From Chloroflexota bacterium (GTDB lineage: Bacteria; Chloroflexota; Dehalococcoidia; UBA2247; RBG-13-53-26), in the NCBI GenBank assembly GCA_016876035.1, contig VGOE01000015.1:1-43969 (forward strand): DNA of 43,969 bases. Reading direction: 5' to 3'. The notes beneath the pieces were generated by a model. The model saw nothing but the letters and a program-made list of their open reading frames with translations. It was not told the DNA's origin and searched no databases. Positions 8,502 through 18,053 of this stretch are shown here, piece after piece. Both the position numbers and the translations under genes were made by a program. Positions within the stretch are counted from its first letter, which is position 1, and each line of letters opens with the position of its first letter.

Positions 8502-8512
8502 AGCCACAGCCA

Positions 8513-8560
8513 ATCAACAGGTTCAGTGGCGGCGGTACACCGTCCGCTGAACCTGTTGAT
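8513..8560 (-). terminator. Large stem-loop downstream of katG, putative terminator
   Basis: A perfect 14-base inverted repeat (8513-8526 and 8547-8560, arm ATCAACAGGTTCAG) encloses a GC-rich loop that can itself pair (CGGT/ACCG). It lies 54 bases past the katG stop. No T-run follows on the minus strand, so it may act as an mRNA 3'-end stabiliser rather than a classical terminator. Confidence 0.5.
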
Positions 8561-8614
8561 AGCTGATCGTCTTTCTCGCCGTGTCAGAAGCCCTCGAAGA
8601 CGTTTATGCTACGA

Positions 8615-10819
<2,205 letters not shown>

Positions 10820-10829
10820 CTATGGACTA

Positions 10830-11408
10830 TTAATAGTTCTCAGCCAGCAATTCGTAGTATGCCTGAGCATGTTTACAGGCCGGGCACTCTTTCGGTGCTT
10901 CGGGACCTTCGTGGATATAGCCACAATTAGTGCAGTGCCATTTTACGGAAGTTTTCTTCCTGAAGACCTCGCCGTTGGCTATATTCTTTGCCATTTTACG
11001 GTAACGCTTTTCGTGGAACTCTTCCACCTCGGCGATTTCCTTGAACGAAGTAGCTACGTCAGCAAAGCCTTCTTTTCTGGCGGTCTTTTCGAAGTTGGCG
11101 TAAATATCACTCCATTCCATCTTTTCACCATCCGCCGCCGCTTTGAGGTTTGCCTCTGTATCTCCGATAATCCCCGCTGGATAGGCAGCAGTGATTTCCA
11201 CATCACCACCCTCCAAGTACTTGAAGAAGACCTCAGCATGTTCTTTCTCATTCCCGGCGGTTTCGGCAAAGATGTTAGCTATCTGCTCGTAACCTTCTTT
11301 GCGAGCAACGCTGGCAAAGAAGATATAACGATTCCTTGCCTGCGACTCTCCGGCAAATGCCTTCAACAGATTCTTTTCTGTCTGAGTCCCTTTGACCGAT
11401 TTACTCAT
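10830..11408 (-). CDS. rbr: Rubrerythrin
   Basis: A 192-residue cytosolic non-haem iron peroxidase of anaerobes. The N-terminal four-helix ferritin-like domain has the carboxylate ligand motifs [19 protein letters not shown] and [10 protein letters not shown]. The C-terminal rubredoxin-like domain has [10 protein letters not shown] and CPACKH, supplying the Cys4 iron site. It reduces H2O2 to water with electrons from rubredoxin or NAD(P)H partners. It lies 25 bases after perR and 43 bases before katG, in one leftward operon. The full length and complete ligand set indicate an active enzyme. Confidence 0.95.
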   Translation of the reverse strand: MSKSVKGTQTEKNLLKAFAGESQARNRYIFFASVARKEGYEQIANIFAETAGNEKEHAEVFFKYLEGGDVEITAAYPAGIIGDTEANLKAAADGEKMEWSDIYANFEKTARKEGFADVATSFKEIAEVEEFHEKRYRKMAKNIANGEVFRKKTSVKWHCTNCGYIHEGPEAPKECPACKHAQAYYELLAENY

Positions 11409-11433
11409 TCAGTATCCCTCCCTTCTCTATTTT

Positions 11434-11817
11434 CTATTTTTGTTGGCAGTCTTTACACAGACCCCGGAATTCCGTTTGATGAGACAAAACCTTGAACCCA
11501 GTTCTTTCAGCTACTCTTTTGTCGATTTCAGTATTCACTGGCTCGTCCAGATCAAGAACTCGTCCGCATTGCTCACATCTGAAATGGTAATGATTCTCTT
11601 GTTTTTCTTCATATCTGCTTAAAGTACCATTAAGGTTCAATTCCGAGATAGCCCCATCTTCCCGCAAGACTTGAAGGTTTCGGTAAACAGTCGCCTTACT
11701 AATATTGGGTATCCCTTTTCTTACCTCATCATATATCTGATCAGCCGTTGGGTGAGCTCGAGTATTTCTCAGTACTTTCAAAATAGCTTCTCTTTGTTTT
11801 GTTGTTCTTCTATTCAT
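11434..11817 (-). CDS. perR: Fur-family peroxide-responsive repressor (PerR-like)
   Basis: A 127-residue metalloregulator. The N-terminal winged helix has TKQREAILKVL and the recognition helix SKATVYRNLQVL. The dimerisation domain has HYHFRCEQC (His76, His78, Cys81, Cys84) and a C-terminal CKDC that completes the structural Zn site. Asp89 falls where Bacillus PerR has Asp104, a residue associated with peroxide sensing rather than the Glu of Fur. The equivalent of PerR Asp85 is Glu70. Iron-catalysed oxidation of metal-binding His releases such repressors from DNA. It is first in an operon with rbr and katG, and a palindromic operator overlaps its promoter, so it probably represses itself and both peroxidases. 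Its DNA is AT-rich. Confidence 0.85.
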   Translation of the reverse strand: MNRRTTKQREAILKVLRNTRAHPTADQIYDEVRKGIPNISKATVYRNLQVLREDGAISELNLNGTLSRYEEKQENHYHFRCEQCGRVLDLDEPVNTEIDKRVAERTGFKVLSHQTEFRGLCKDCQQK

Positions 11818-11832
11818 TATAGATACTAGTTC

Positions 11833-11860
11833 CTAATACTAATTATACAATAATTGTCAA
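11833..11860 (-). promoter_or_regulatory. perR-rbr-katG promoter with palindromic PerR/Fur-type operator
   Basis: On the minus strand TTGACA (11855-11860) and TATTAG (11833-11838) are spaced by 16 bases. The spacer is almost filled by the perfect palindrome AATTAT-TGT-ATAATT (11841-11855). It resembles the AT-rich Bacillus Per box (TTATAATnATTATAA) in length and symmetry. Bound repressor would block RNA polymerase directly. This is the only such site seen in the operon. Confidence 0.65.
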
Positions 11861-11989
11861 GGTGCTGGCCTGAACTGAAGCGTTTCCCCGGCAGCAAGGC
11901 GACCTCTTGCAGCATCAATCGCACCCTTGGTCTGACAAATCGCCCCAGTGCGCCGAGTCAACCCTATTGGCTTTGCCCGCCGTGGGGCA

Positions 11990-12050
11990 TCCGCCTGGGG
12001 CGGACCCACCTGCCCGCCCGCGACGGTCGGGTTAGGAAACCCGCCCTACC
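11990..12050. repeat. GC-rich REP-like palindromic element
   Basis: Consecutive small hairpins: CCGCC-tgg-GGCGG at 11991-12003 and CGGGTT-agga-AACCCG at 12028-12043, ending GCCCTACC. The style is the same as the GTAGGGTG element at 22583-22667. It is non-coding and lies between the perR promoter and repeat copy 2. Confidence 0.45.
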
Positions 12051-12081
12051 AAACTAAGGGCCTGGGTTAGAGAACACATGC

Positions 12082-12272
12082 CACAGCCACATGCTGGGCC
12101 TGGATGACGGCAGCACCTGCTTGTTGTCATTGCCGTGAAAGTACCAATTGACTGAAGTGAGTGCAGCCTTTTTCTGTCATTGCGAGCTCGCCGTAGGCGA
12201 GCGCGGCAATCCCAGGGTGGTGGGGCACCACCCCATCTCCGAGTGCTTGTCAGGCCCCTGACCTGACAGGGC
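12082..12272. repeat. Dispersed repeat, copy 2 (right of perR)
   Basis: Same two blocks as 8342-8501. The first 39 bases match copy 1 at all but about four positions. The second block (12190-12272) contains a GGGTGGTG/CACCACCC hairpin and a TGTCAGG...CCTGACA stem at 12248-12268. An extra ~45-base segment with TGTCATTGCGAGCTCGCC lies between the blocks. No other gene is seen in 11861-12484. Confidence 0.65.
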
Positions 12273-12484
12273 CATCGGAGGCCGATCGGACGTGTCTATC
12301 GGCAGATGCCAGGACAGACAAGAGAGGCAAACGGGCACGAGCGGTCTCTGATGGTACTGGCTATTGATGAAACCAACTCAACAAATCGGTGGGTTGACCC
12401 TTACTTACCTGACTGCTGAAGTCGGGCTCGGTGCTAATGACTCTGCTAAGCGAAGCTATGCCGTCTAATATTGTTCAAAGGGGG

Positions 12485-12634
12485 CTACCGCAACCTGGTT
12501 GCCACCCTAAATAGATCATCAAGCTGTTCGTCTGACAACGCAGCTGGTCTGTAGTCCCAAATCCGGGCGAAACCGCTGTGCGGATTGTCTCTGTCAAAGC
12601 CTTTGAACCAAGCATTCGCCCAACTGAGGTACAC
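12485..12634 (-). pseudogene. Possible 3' fragment of an unknown gene
   Basis: A 49-codon frame reads LSWANAWFKGFDRDNPHSGF, then ARIWDYRPAALSDEQL, then DDLFRVATRLR and a stop. The composition and helix pattern look like the C-terminus of a real protein, but a stop codon directly precedes it, no ribosome site is seen, and I do not recognise the family. It lies among repeats and an IS256 remnant, so a decayed gene end is the likeliest reading. Confidence 0.3.
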
Positions 12635-12711
12635 TCAAAAGGTGTGGAATAGTTAGCGGCAGCGGGTACCCTTTCTGGTGATAAAAGCAGAAGGAGGTAC
12701 TCACCACCGCC

Positions 12712-12879
12712 ATGGAGAAGCAAACCACAAATGGGAGCCAGCCGTCAATCATCGTCTGGGACAACCTGGAAGAATGGGTACGCAGCAAGGTGCAGGAATT
12801 CATCCAGTCTCTCCTGGAGGAGGAAATCACACAACTACTGGGACGCCAGAAATCGGAACGGCGCCAGGCCGTAGATAGT
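12712..12879 (+). mobile_element. 5' remnant of an IS256-family (Mutator) transposase
   Basis: The frame begins at ATG 12712 and includes EEWVRSKVQEFIQSLLEEE, then ITQLLGRQKSERRQAVDS. This corresponds to the N-terminal segment of IS256-type transposases (VQExxQxLLEEEVTELLGRxKxER). Similarity stops where a GYRNGY segment would be expected, and no DDE domain follows. The acetate permease gene ends 54 bases further on. No intact terminal repeats were recognised. Confidence 0.65.
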
Positions 12880-12932
12880 CTACTCTATAGGCTCGGCCCA
12901 CCAATCCAGTCAGTAAGCAGGCCAACCTACCC

Positions 12933-13544
12933 CTACTTACCTTTCTCTCCCCCCACCTTCGCCGCGGCCGCATTCTTGATAATAGGACTCCCCAGGGGAA
13001 GCACCTGTTTTTCCCAAACGTTATTGATAAGGATAGCCGCTGAACAATACCAGGCTATTAAGGCGCAGACGATGCCCTCATAGCCAGCAGCTTTATGCAC
13101 CGTACTGTTCCACTCGCCAATGGCCAGCAGAAAGAAAAGGATGACCAATGTCACAAATACGGCAGCCAGCGCCTTGTTTATCTTTAGAGAAGCTACAGTA
13201 GCGTAGACCGAAAAAATGCCCCAGGCAATAAACAGCAGCGCCATACCCTCCCTCGGCACGGCAGCTATCACCCCCGTATTCTCCAGTAGAATCATCACGG
13301 CTACTGACATCCAGAAGGCACCATATGAAGTAAAGCAGGTAGCCCCGAAGGTATCTCCCCTTTTCACGTCCCACATCCCTGCGCAGAATTGGGCCAAGCC
13401 ACCGTAGAAGATGCCGATCGGTAGCACCATGCCCAGGTTGTCAGAAGAGACAATACCGGCATTCACCACATTAAGGACAAACGTGGTTAGGGCAAAGCCC
13501 CCCAAGCCCAGCGCCCCCACATGAGCTAATTGGCCATTCGACAT
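12933..13544 (-). CDS. satP: Acetate/succinate permease, GPR1/FUN34/SatP family
   Basis: A 203-residue inner-membrane protein with six predicted membrane helices. The entry motif VGALGLGGFALTTFVLNVVNAG corresponds to the family NPAPLGLxGFA signature, though the NPA start is altered to HVGA. The second helix pair contains FYGGLAQFCAGMWD and the SYGAFW motif typical of SatP/YaaH. The family moves acetate and succinate with protons, and can form channel-like hexamers. Start ATG follows GAGAGGG. It lies 131 bases downstream of the ROK kinase gene in the same orientation. The CoA-ester genes elsewhere in the window would make or use acetate. Confidence 0.85.
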   Translation of the reverse strand: MSNGQLAHVGALGLGGFALTTFVLNVVNAGIVSSDNLGMVLPIGIFYGGLAQFCAGMWDVKRGDTFGATCFTSYGAFWMSVAVMILLENTGVIAAVPREGMALLFIAWGIFSVYATVASLKINKALAAVFVTLVILFFLLAIGEWNSTVHKAAGYEGIVCALIAWYCSAAILINNVWEKQVLPLGSPIIKNAAAAKVGGEKGK

Positions 13545-13675
13545 ATACTTTATTTACCCTCTCTTCCAAGTTAATTTGTTCCCTATTCCGGAGAATTCTC
13601 GCGAATTGCACATCCGAAATTCCATGCTCAAGTCAACCGACTATTAGATGCCTTCTTTTGTGGAGCGGGTTTGAT

Positions 13676-14644
13676 CTATGGAGGCTGTCGGGCGAAGGCA
13701 GCCGCGCCGAGCACGGCGCTGTTATCGCCAAGCTGACTAGGGACGATGCTCACATGCTGGATTGGCAACTGGAATGCTTTCTCGGCAGCCACTTGACGGG
13801 CAGTATCGAGAAGCATGTCCCCCATTTTGGCCATTCCCCCGCCGATGATGATCATCTCAGGGTTGAAGATGTTGACCAGATTGGCTATCCCTACACCCAG
13901 ATACGTTGCTGCCCTGAAGACAATTTTCAAGGCTAGGGCGTCTCCTTGCCGTGCAGCGGCGGCTACCGTGTTAGCGGTGACATTAGACGGCTCTCCTTCA
14001 GCTAGATCAACGATTCTGGTTTTGACCCCCTGGGCAATAAGCCTCTGTGCCTCCCTGGCGACCGCTTTGCCTGAAGCCAGAACCTCAAGACAACCCACAT
14101 TGCCGCAGCTACAGCGAGGACCATTAACGTCGATGGTCATGTGGCCTACCTCTCCAGCACTACCTGACACGCCAGTGTACAGCTTGCCATCGATGATGAT
14201 CCCCCCACCGATGCCAGTGCTCACGGTGATATAGACCAGATTGTTGACTCCTCTTCCAGCACCGAAGCGATGCTCCCCCAGGGCAGCGGCACTGGCGTCA
14301 TTGATGAGGAAGGTAGGCAGCCCTATCGTTTCTTCCATCATCTGTCTCAATGGTATATCATGCCATCCCAGAAGGTTAGGAGAATGAGTCACTATTCCTT
14401 TATCTGAGTCGATGGCCCCGGCAGCAGCAATGGCCATGCTGGTGAGAGAGACACGGGACAGGCCTGCCTTGTTGATGACGCTGTCGATAGTAGTCACCAT
14501 ACGCCCGATGACGGCCTCCACGCCCTCTTCGGCTAAAGTTGGGGCGTACTCCTGGCAAAGGATCTCGCCCTCAGGAGATACGAGGGCGGTGGCGATCTTG
14601 GTGCCGCCGAGGTCTATTGCCAGAAGGGAGTCGTAGCTGCTCAA
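13676..14644 (-). CDS. ROK-family sugar kinase (glucokinase-like)
   Basis: A 322-residue ATP-dependent kinase. The phosphate-binding DLGGTKIATALV is at residues 10-21. The catalytic Asp lies in INDASAAALGEHRFGAG. The substrate motif SAGEVGHMTID, the zinc-binding CSCGNVGCLEVLASG, and the adenosine motif IIGGGMAKMGD follow. Length and motifs fit bacterial ROK glucokinases without the N-terminal DNA-binding domain of NagC/XylR, so an enzyme rather than a repressor is expected. Glucose, N-acetylmannosamine or N-acetylglucosamine are all possible substrates. No sugar transporter or other sugar gene is nearby to decide. Confidence 0.85.
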   Translation of the reverse strand: MSSYDSLLAIDLGGTKIATALVSPEGEILCQEYAPTLAEEGVEAVIGRMVTTIDSVINKAGLSRVSLTSMAIAAAGAIDSDKGIVTHSPNLLGWHDIPLRQMMEETIGLPTFLINDASAAALGEHRFGAGRGVNNLVYITVSTGIGGGIIIDGKLYTGVSGSAGEVGHMTIDVNGPRCSCGNVGCLEVLASGKAVAREAQRLIAQGVKTRIVDLAEGEPSNVTANTVAAAARQGDALALKIVFRAATYLGVGIANLVNIFNPEMIIIGGGMAKMGDMLLDTARQVAAEKAFQLPIQHVSIVPSQLGDNSAVLGAAAFARQPP

Positions 14645-14699
14645 TTCAAATAACTCCAGTAGTCTTTTGGGTTCTCCCCGGTCTGGTTCTGCGTAACGT

Positions 14700-14726
14700 G
14701 AGATCCTTCGCTACGCTCAGGGTGAC
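14700..14726. repeat. Short dispersed repeat (AGATCCTTCGCTACGC type)
   Basis: AGATCCTTCGCTACGCTCAG followed by GGTGAC lies in the gap between the dnaJ-like gene and the kinase gene. The same core followed by TCAGAATGAC is found at 42621-42670. It is a non-coding intergenic repeat of a type common in environmental genomes. Confidence 0.5.
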
Positions 14727-14812
14727 GGTGTGCGTAGGTATCATTCTGATCCGCCGCAGGCAGAGAAGAACCTCGGTTGTTACATGGAACCAGTATCCTA
14801 TAGCAAGACGAC

Positions 14813-15487
14813 TCATTTGACCTTAATCTTCACCAGGATGTCTCCTGGTTGACCGTCGGTTATCTGGCGTGCGTTGCGCAGTCTGATGACCTTGCCTGAT
14901 TTTATCCCCGGAGGGACCTTTACCTCCAGTCGCTTCCCATTTCGGGTCAATCTTTTCTTGATCCCTTTAGTGGCTTCATCTGCGGTGATGGTCAGTTCGT
15001 AGCGAACATTCTGTGGCTGGGCCCTTTGCGCCTGTCCCAGGATTTCGTCCAGATTGATGAATACCTTGTTGCCGGTTCTGAACCTTGTTCTTCCACTTCC
15101 CCCCGGGCCGGAGGAGGTCCTGAAAGAAAATGAGGAACCCTGGCCTCTGAGAATCTCGCCAAATATGCTGTCGAGGAAATCGTAGCCGAGTCCAGCGTCA
15201 CCGAAGTCTCTCATGGCATCCCCAAAGGTGGACCTGGTGGCCTGGCTGCCAAAGATATCACCCAGGTTGCCGACCGTGCCAAATTGGTCGTACTGTTTTC
15301 TTTTCTCCGGGTCACCCAGCACGCCGTAGGCCTCATTTATCGCTTTGAACTTCTCATTGGCCCACTTCTCTTTCCCTGGATTGCGGTCTGGGTGATACTG
15401 CATGGCCAGCTTTCTGTAAGCCTTCTTCAGTTCTGCGTCGCTGGCGCTTTTCGGCACGCCGAGAATCTGGTAATAGTCTTTGTTCAT
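14813..15487 (-). CDS. Short DnaJ-like co-chaperone without zinc finger
   Basis: A 224-residue protein. The J-domain (1-66) has [20 protein letters not shown] and the HPD tripeptide in YHPDRNPG, needed to stimulate DnaK ATPase. A Gly/Phe-rich linker (about 70-135: [19 protein letters not shown]) follows. A single beta-rich C-terminal domain ([26 protein letters not shown]) replaces the two usual substrate-binding domains. The Cys-rich zinc finger of DnaJ is absent, so it is nearer to a truncated CbpA. No dnaK or grpE is adjacent. The start lies at the canonical MNKDYYQ. Confidence 0.8.
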   Translation of the reverse strand: MNKDYYQILGVPKSASDAELKKAYRKLAMQYHPDRNPGKEKWANEKFKAINEAYGVLGDPEKRKQYDQFGTVGNLGDIFGSQATRSTFGDAMRDFGDAGLGYDFLDSIFGEILRGQGSSFSFRTSSGPGGSGRTRFRTGNKVFINLDEILGQAQRAQPQNVRYELTITADEATKGIKKRLTRNGKRLEVKVPPGIKSGKVIRLRNARQITDGQPGDILVKIKVK

Positions 15488-15752
15488 CCTTGTTTACGGG
15501 CTCTGGCATGGAGCCTTGGCCCTATGGCTCCCACACCTCATAAGTATAGCACACCAGCTATCACCGTTTAATGGCACGGATGCTGCCCGGAACAAGAATC
15601 CGGTGCGGCTGAGAAAAGGATGGCTGAATCACCGAGGATGCTGTGAGCAGTTCTCGGAATAGTAGTGCCAGCGTAAGGTAAAGCTATCGGCGATGACCGC
15701 GTCACATAATAAATAGTGGAGCTATGATAACCTGCGTGAAGACATTCATAGC
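15488..15752. other. Intergenic stretch with no recognised gene
   Basis: Between the dnaJ-like start and the MaoC operon end. No coding motif, tRNA or known riboswitch core was recognised on either strand. It should contain the dnaJ-like promoter, but no convincing -35/-10 pair was found. Confidence 0.35.
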
Positions 15753-15776
15753 CCAGGGGCCGGAGGTGGCCCCTGG
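15753..15776 (-). terminator. Strong hairpin after the acyl-CoA operon
   Basis: A perfect nine-base stem, CCAGGGGCC / GGCCCCTGG, with a six-base loop lies 48 bases beyond the stop of the last operon gene. It lacks a clean T-run on the minus strand, so it may be a pause or stabilising structure rather than a classical terminator. Confidence 0.5.
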
Positions 15777-15824
15777 ACCTGGTTTGTTTCGCTGCTCTGT
15801 TATGTTGGCTACGTTGCTGGAATT

Positions 15825-16232
15825 TTAGCCGACGTTCATTACGCGGCCAGTGCTGGTTGCCACTACCTCACCGCGCTGATTCTTTATGGTTGACTTAAAA
15901 GAAATGAGTAATCGCTTGCCTTTCTCGCTGGACTTGTCTTCCACGTTACTAAGCTCATTGGTGACAGTGAGCACGTCCCCCGGTTTGATAGGCTTGAAAA
16001 ACTCCAAATCCAGTCCGGCATCGACGATCACCGGATAGGGCCACTCCATGTGAGTCCCCTCACCCACGAACATCGCTCCAGTTAGCAGGCCGGGCGGGAA
16101 AACCTTTGCCCATTTAGGGTTGCGGTCTTCCACGGTATCGCAATAGAGGCGAATCATACTCTTATCGGCCTCGAGGGTCACCTCGCTACCACATTTCCCT
16201 ATCATAGCTTTCAGGTCTTCAACAGTGGCCAT
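15825..16232 (-). CDS. MaoC-like hot-dog protein lacking the hydratase histidine
   Basis: A 135-residue single hot-dog domain of the MaoC/FAS1-like dehydratase N-terminal type. The segment CDTVEDRNPKW aligns with the hydratase-2 motif GDxNPxH: Asp36, Asn38 and Pro39 are present, but the catalytic His is Trp41. DLEFFKPIKPGDVLTV is the family second motif. In split hydratases such as mycobacterial ChsH1-ChsH2 and HadAB, one subunit lacks catalytic residues and binds the acyl chain while its partner does chemistry; this protein looks like the non-catalytic half. The ATG at 16232 is chosen because AAGGAGG lies eight bases upstream. It is last in a six-gene operon with DUF35 and thiolase genes. 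No catalytic MaoC partner is in the window. Confidence 0.75.
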   Translation of the reverse strand: MATVEDLKAMIGKCGSEVTLEADKSMIRLYCDTVEDRNPKWAKVFPPGLLTGAMFVGEGTHMEWPYPVIVDAGLDLEFFKPIKPGDVLTVTNELSNVEDKSSEKGKRLLISFKSTIKNQRGEVVATSTGRVMNVG

Positions 16233-16297
16233 GTTCTTTGCCTCCTTACTTGGGATTCTACGCCTTGCCAATTCGCAAGGCGATCACAGGCTACAGG

Positions 16298-17512
16298 CTA
16301 CCAGGCCTTACTCAAAATGCAAGCGGCATTGTTTCCGGCGTACCCATAGGTTTGGGCCAGCGCTACCTTGGGATTGTTCTTGACCTGCCGCTCACCGGCT
16401 TCGCCGCGCAACTGCTTCACTAGCTCGTATATCTGGAACAATCCCTGAGCCACCACCGCCTCGCCGCAGGCACCCAGGCCGCCGCTAGGACAAACTGGAA
16501 GCTCGCCGTCAATGGGGTCGACCTTACCGCTCCTGAGCAGCTTTTCAGCCTCCCCGTCCTTCGCCTGGAGCATGCAGTCTAGATAGGCGAAGTAGTGCCA
16601 GGAGCTATTGTCTGGCAACTCTATTACATCTATGTCCTCTGGTTTCCTGCCGGACATCTTGTAGGCAGCAGCGATGGCGTTTCTGCTCTCTGTCAGGATG
16701 CCAACGCCCGGTCTAGGGTAAGCACTCAAGTACGTCAAAGGTATGGTGTGATCGCCAAAGGTGGGGCTGCCGATGACGGCGGCCTCCACCAGCACGGGCT
16801 TCTTGGTATACTTCTTGGCTTTGTCTGCGGCACACACTATGATGGCCCCCGCTCCGTCGCTGGTAGCGCAAATCTCCATCAGGTGCAGCGGGGCACATAC
16901 CATTGGCGATTCCAAGACCTGCTGCTTGGTGAAGGCCTTCTTGTATCTTGTCTTTGGGTTAAGAGGGGCAATCTTGCTGGTTATGACTTTGACCATGGCC
17001 AGATCATCTTCGGTAGTACCTAAGTCGTGCATTCTTCTCTGGCACTCCATGGCCCAGTAGGCTGGATTCGTCTCTCCTGTCATGACGTAACGTATGTAGT
17101 CCAGGTCGAATTGGGGATCCTGCGATTGTGGTCTGAAGAAGCCCCCGGCGGACCTATCGGCTGCCACGGCGATGGCGGTGTCATACAATCCGCTGGCAAC
17201 TGCCAGATAGGCTTCTCTGAAGATGGCCCCGCCGGTAGCGCAGGCATTGGCACAACTGGTGATAGGTATTCCGATTCCGCCCATGGCCGCGGAGATAGCT
17301 GTGCCACTCAATATTCCGAACATGCCTTCTCTCTGGGACACCCAGAGATAGGTGCCAGCGACCATTGATTGAATCTCTCGCCACTCCATCTTGGCATCTG
17401 CCAGGGCCTCTGATATGGCCTCCACAGCCATTTCAGGCATTGACCTATCGGGGAACACGCCCCACGGATGTAGTCCCACACCCACTATGGCTACGTCCCT
17501 AAATTTCTTCAC
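16298..17512 (-). CDS. SCP-x-type thiolase / Ltp2-like aldolase
   Basis: A 404-residue thiolase-fold protein. It starts VAIVGVGLHPWG, has the nucleophile-loop SCANACATGG (Cys87, Cys91), and the C-terminal motif PSGGLGACGEAVVAQG. Canonical thiolases have GGxxxxGHPxGA there, so the GHP histidine is replaced. The last motif is QTYGYAGNN. Such SCP2-type enzymes work with a DUF35 OB-fold protein, as does mycobacterial Ltp2, which catalyses retro-aldol cleavage of steroid side-chain CoA thioesters rather than thiolysis. The adjacent DUF35 gene (50 bases upstream) supports a complex. A retained Cys91 leaves thiolysis possible, so the choice between thiolase and aldolase is open. Start is GTG with GGAGAA upstream. 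Confidence 0.8.
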   Translation of the reverse strand: MKKFRDVAIVGVGLHPWGVFPDRSMPEMAVEAISEALADAKMEWREIQSMVAGTYLWVSQREGMFGILSGTAISAAMGGIGIPITSCANACATGGAIFREAYLAVASGLYDTAIAVAADRSAGGFFRPQSQDPQFDLDYIRYVMTGETNPAYWAMECQRRMHDLGTTEDDLAMVKVITSKIAPLNPKTRYKKAFTKQQVLESPMVCAPLHLMEICATSDGAGAIIVCAADKAKKYTKKPVLVEAAVIGSPTFGDHTIPLTYLSAYPRPGVGILTESRNAIAAAYKMSGRKPEDIDVIELPDNSSWHYFAYLDCMLQAKDGEAEKLLRSGKVDPIDGELPVCPSGGLGACGEAVVAQGLFQIYELVKQLRGEAGERQVKNNPKVALAQTYGYAGNNAACILSKAW

Positions 17513-17562
17513 CGTTTTCTCCTTAGTCCTAATTCTCTCTTCAGCACCAGAACTGATTCAGC

Positions 17563-17988
17563 CTACACCGGCTTCCACATCCAGGTGATATACTCCTTCT
17601 CCGCATCCTCGTACAGCTTTCCCGTGGTCATTTCCAGCGTCATCCCTATCTTCAAGTTATCATTACTGGTCAGGATGCCCAGAACCCTCAGGCCTTCCTC
17701 GGTGTCTACCATGCCGATAGCGTAGGGCTGGAAGGGCAGGGGTTCCTTCCTGAAGGGTGCCGGCGGAGCGTATTGCTGAACAGTCCACGTCCACAGCTTC
17801 CCTTTGTTGCTCAGCTTTATCTGCTCCACATTTTCTCTCACTTTTTCGCAGCTAGGATTGGCACAGAACGCTGCTTTAGGAAAGGTCACCGTGCCACACT
17901 TCTTGCATCTGCTAGCTATGAGCTGAGGCTTATCGGAGGGCCAGGTAAACAGCCCTTCGATTATGGGGACTTGCTTCTTGGCAGTCAT
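17563..17988 (-). CDS. DUF35 OB-fold protein with rubredoxin-like zinc ribbon
   Basis: A 141-residue partner protein. The N-terminal zinc ribbon has CKKCGTVTFPKAAFCANPSC, supplying four Cys. The OB-fold (about 60-135) contains LSNKGKLWTWTVQQYAPPAP, then PYAIGMVDTEEGLRVLGIL. DUF35 proteins bind the CoA part of substrates and dock onto thiolase-fold enzymes; in ChsH2 this domain is fused to a MaoC domain and recruits Ltp2. Here DUF35 and MaoC-like parts are separate genes flanking the thiolase gene, which is a split version of that arrangement. Start ATG follows AGGAG. Confidence 0.85.
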   Translation of the reverse strand: MTAKKQVPIIEGLFTWPSDKPQLIASRCKKCGTVTFPKAAFCANPSCEKVRENVEQIKLSNKGKLWTWTVQQYAPPAPFRKEPLPFQPYAIGMVDTEEGLRVLGILTSNDNLKIGMTLEMTTGKLYEDAEKEYITWMWKPV

Positions 17989-18053
17989 ACCTACTGAACT
18001 CCTTTCTTAGCTTCTTGTTTCCTGCGACCATTATAGAAAATGAGACACTAGGT

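Noticed and set aside
15590-15750. Structured-looking stretch considered as an ncRNA or riboswitch
   Set aside because: No conserved core of RNase P, tmRNA, SRP or a known riboswitch could be found by eye.
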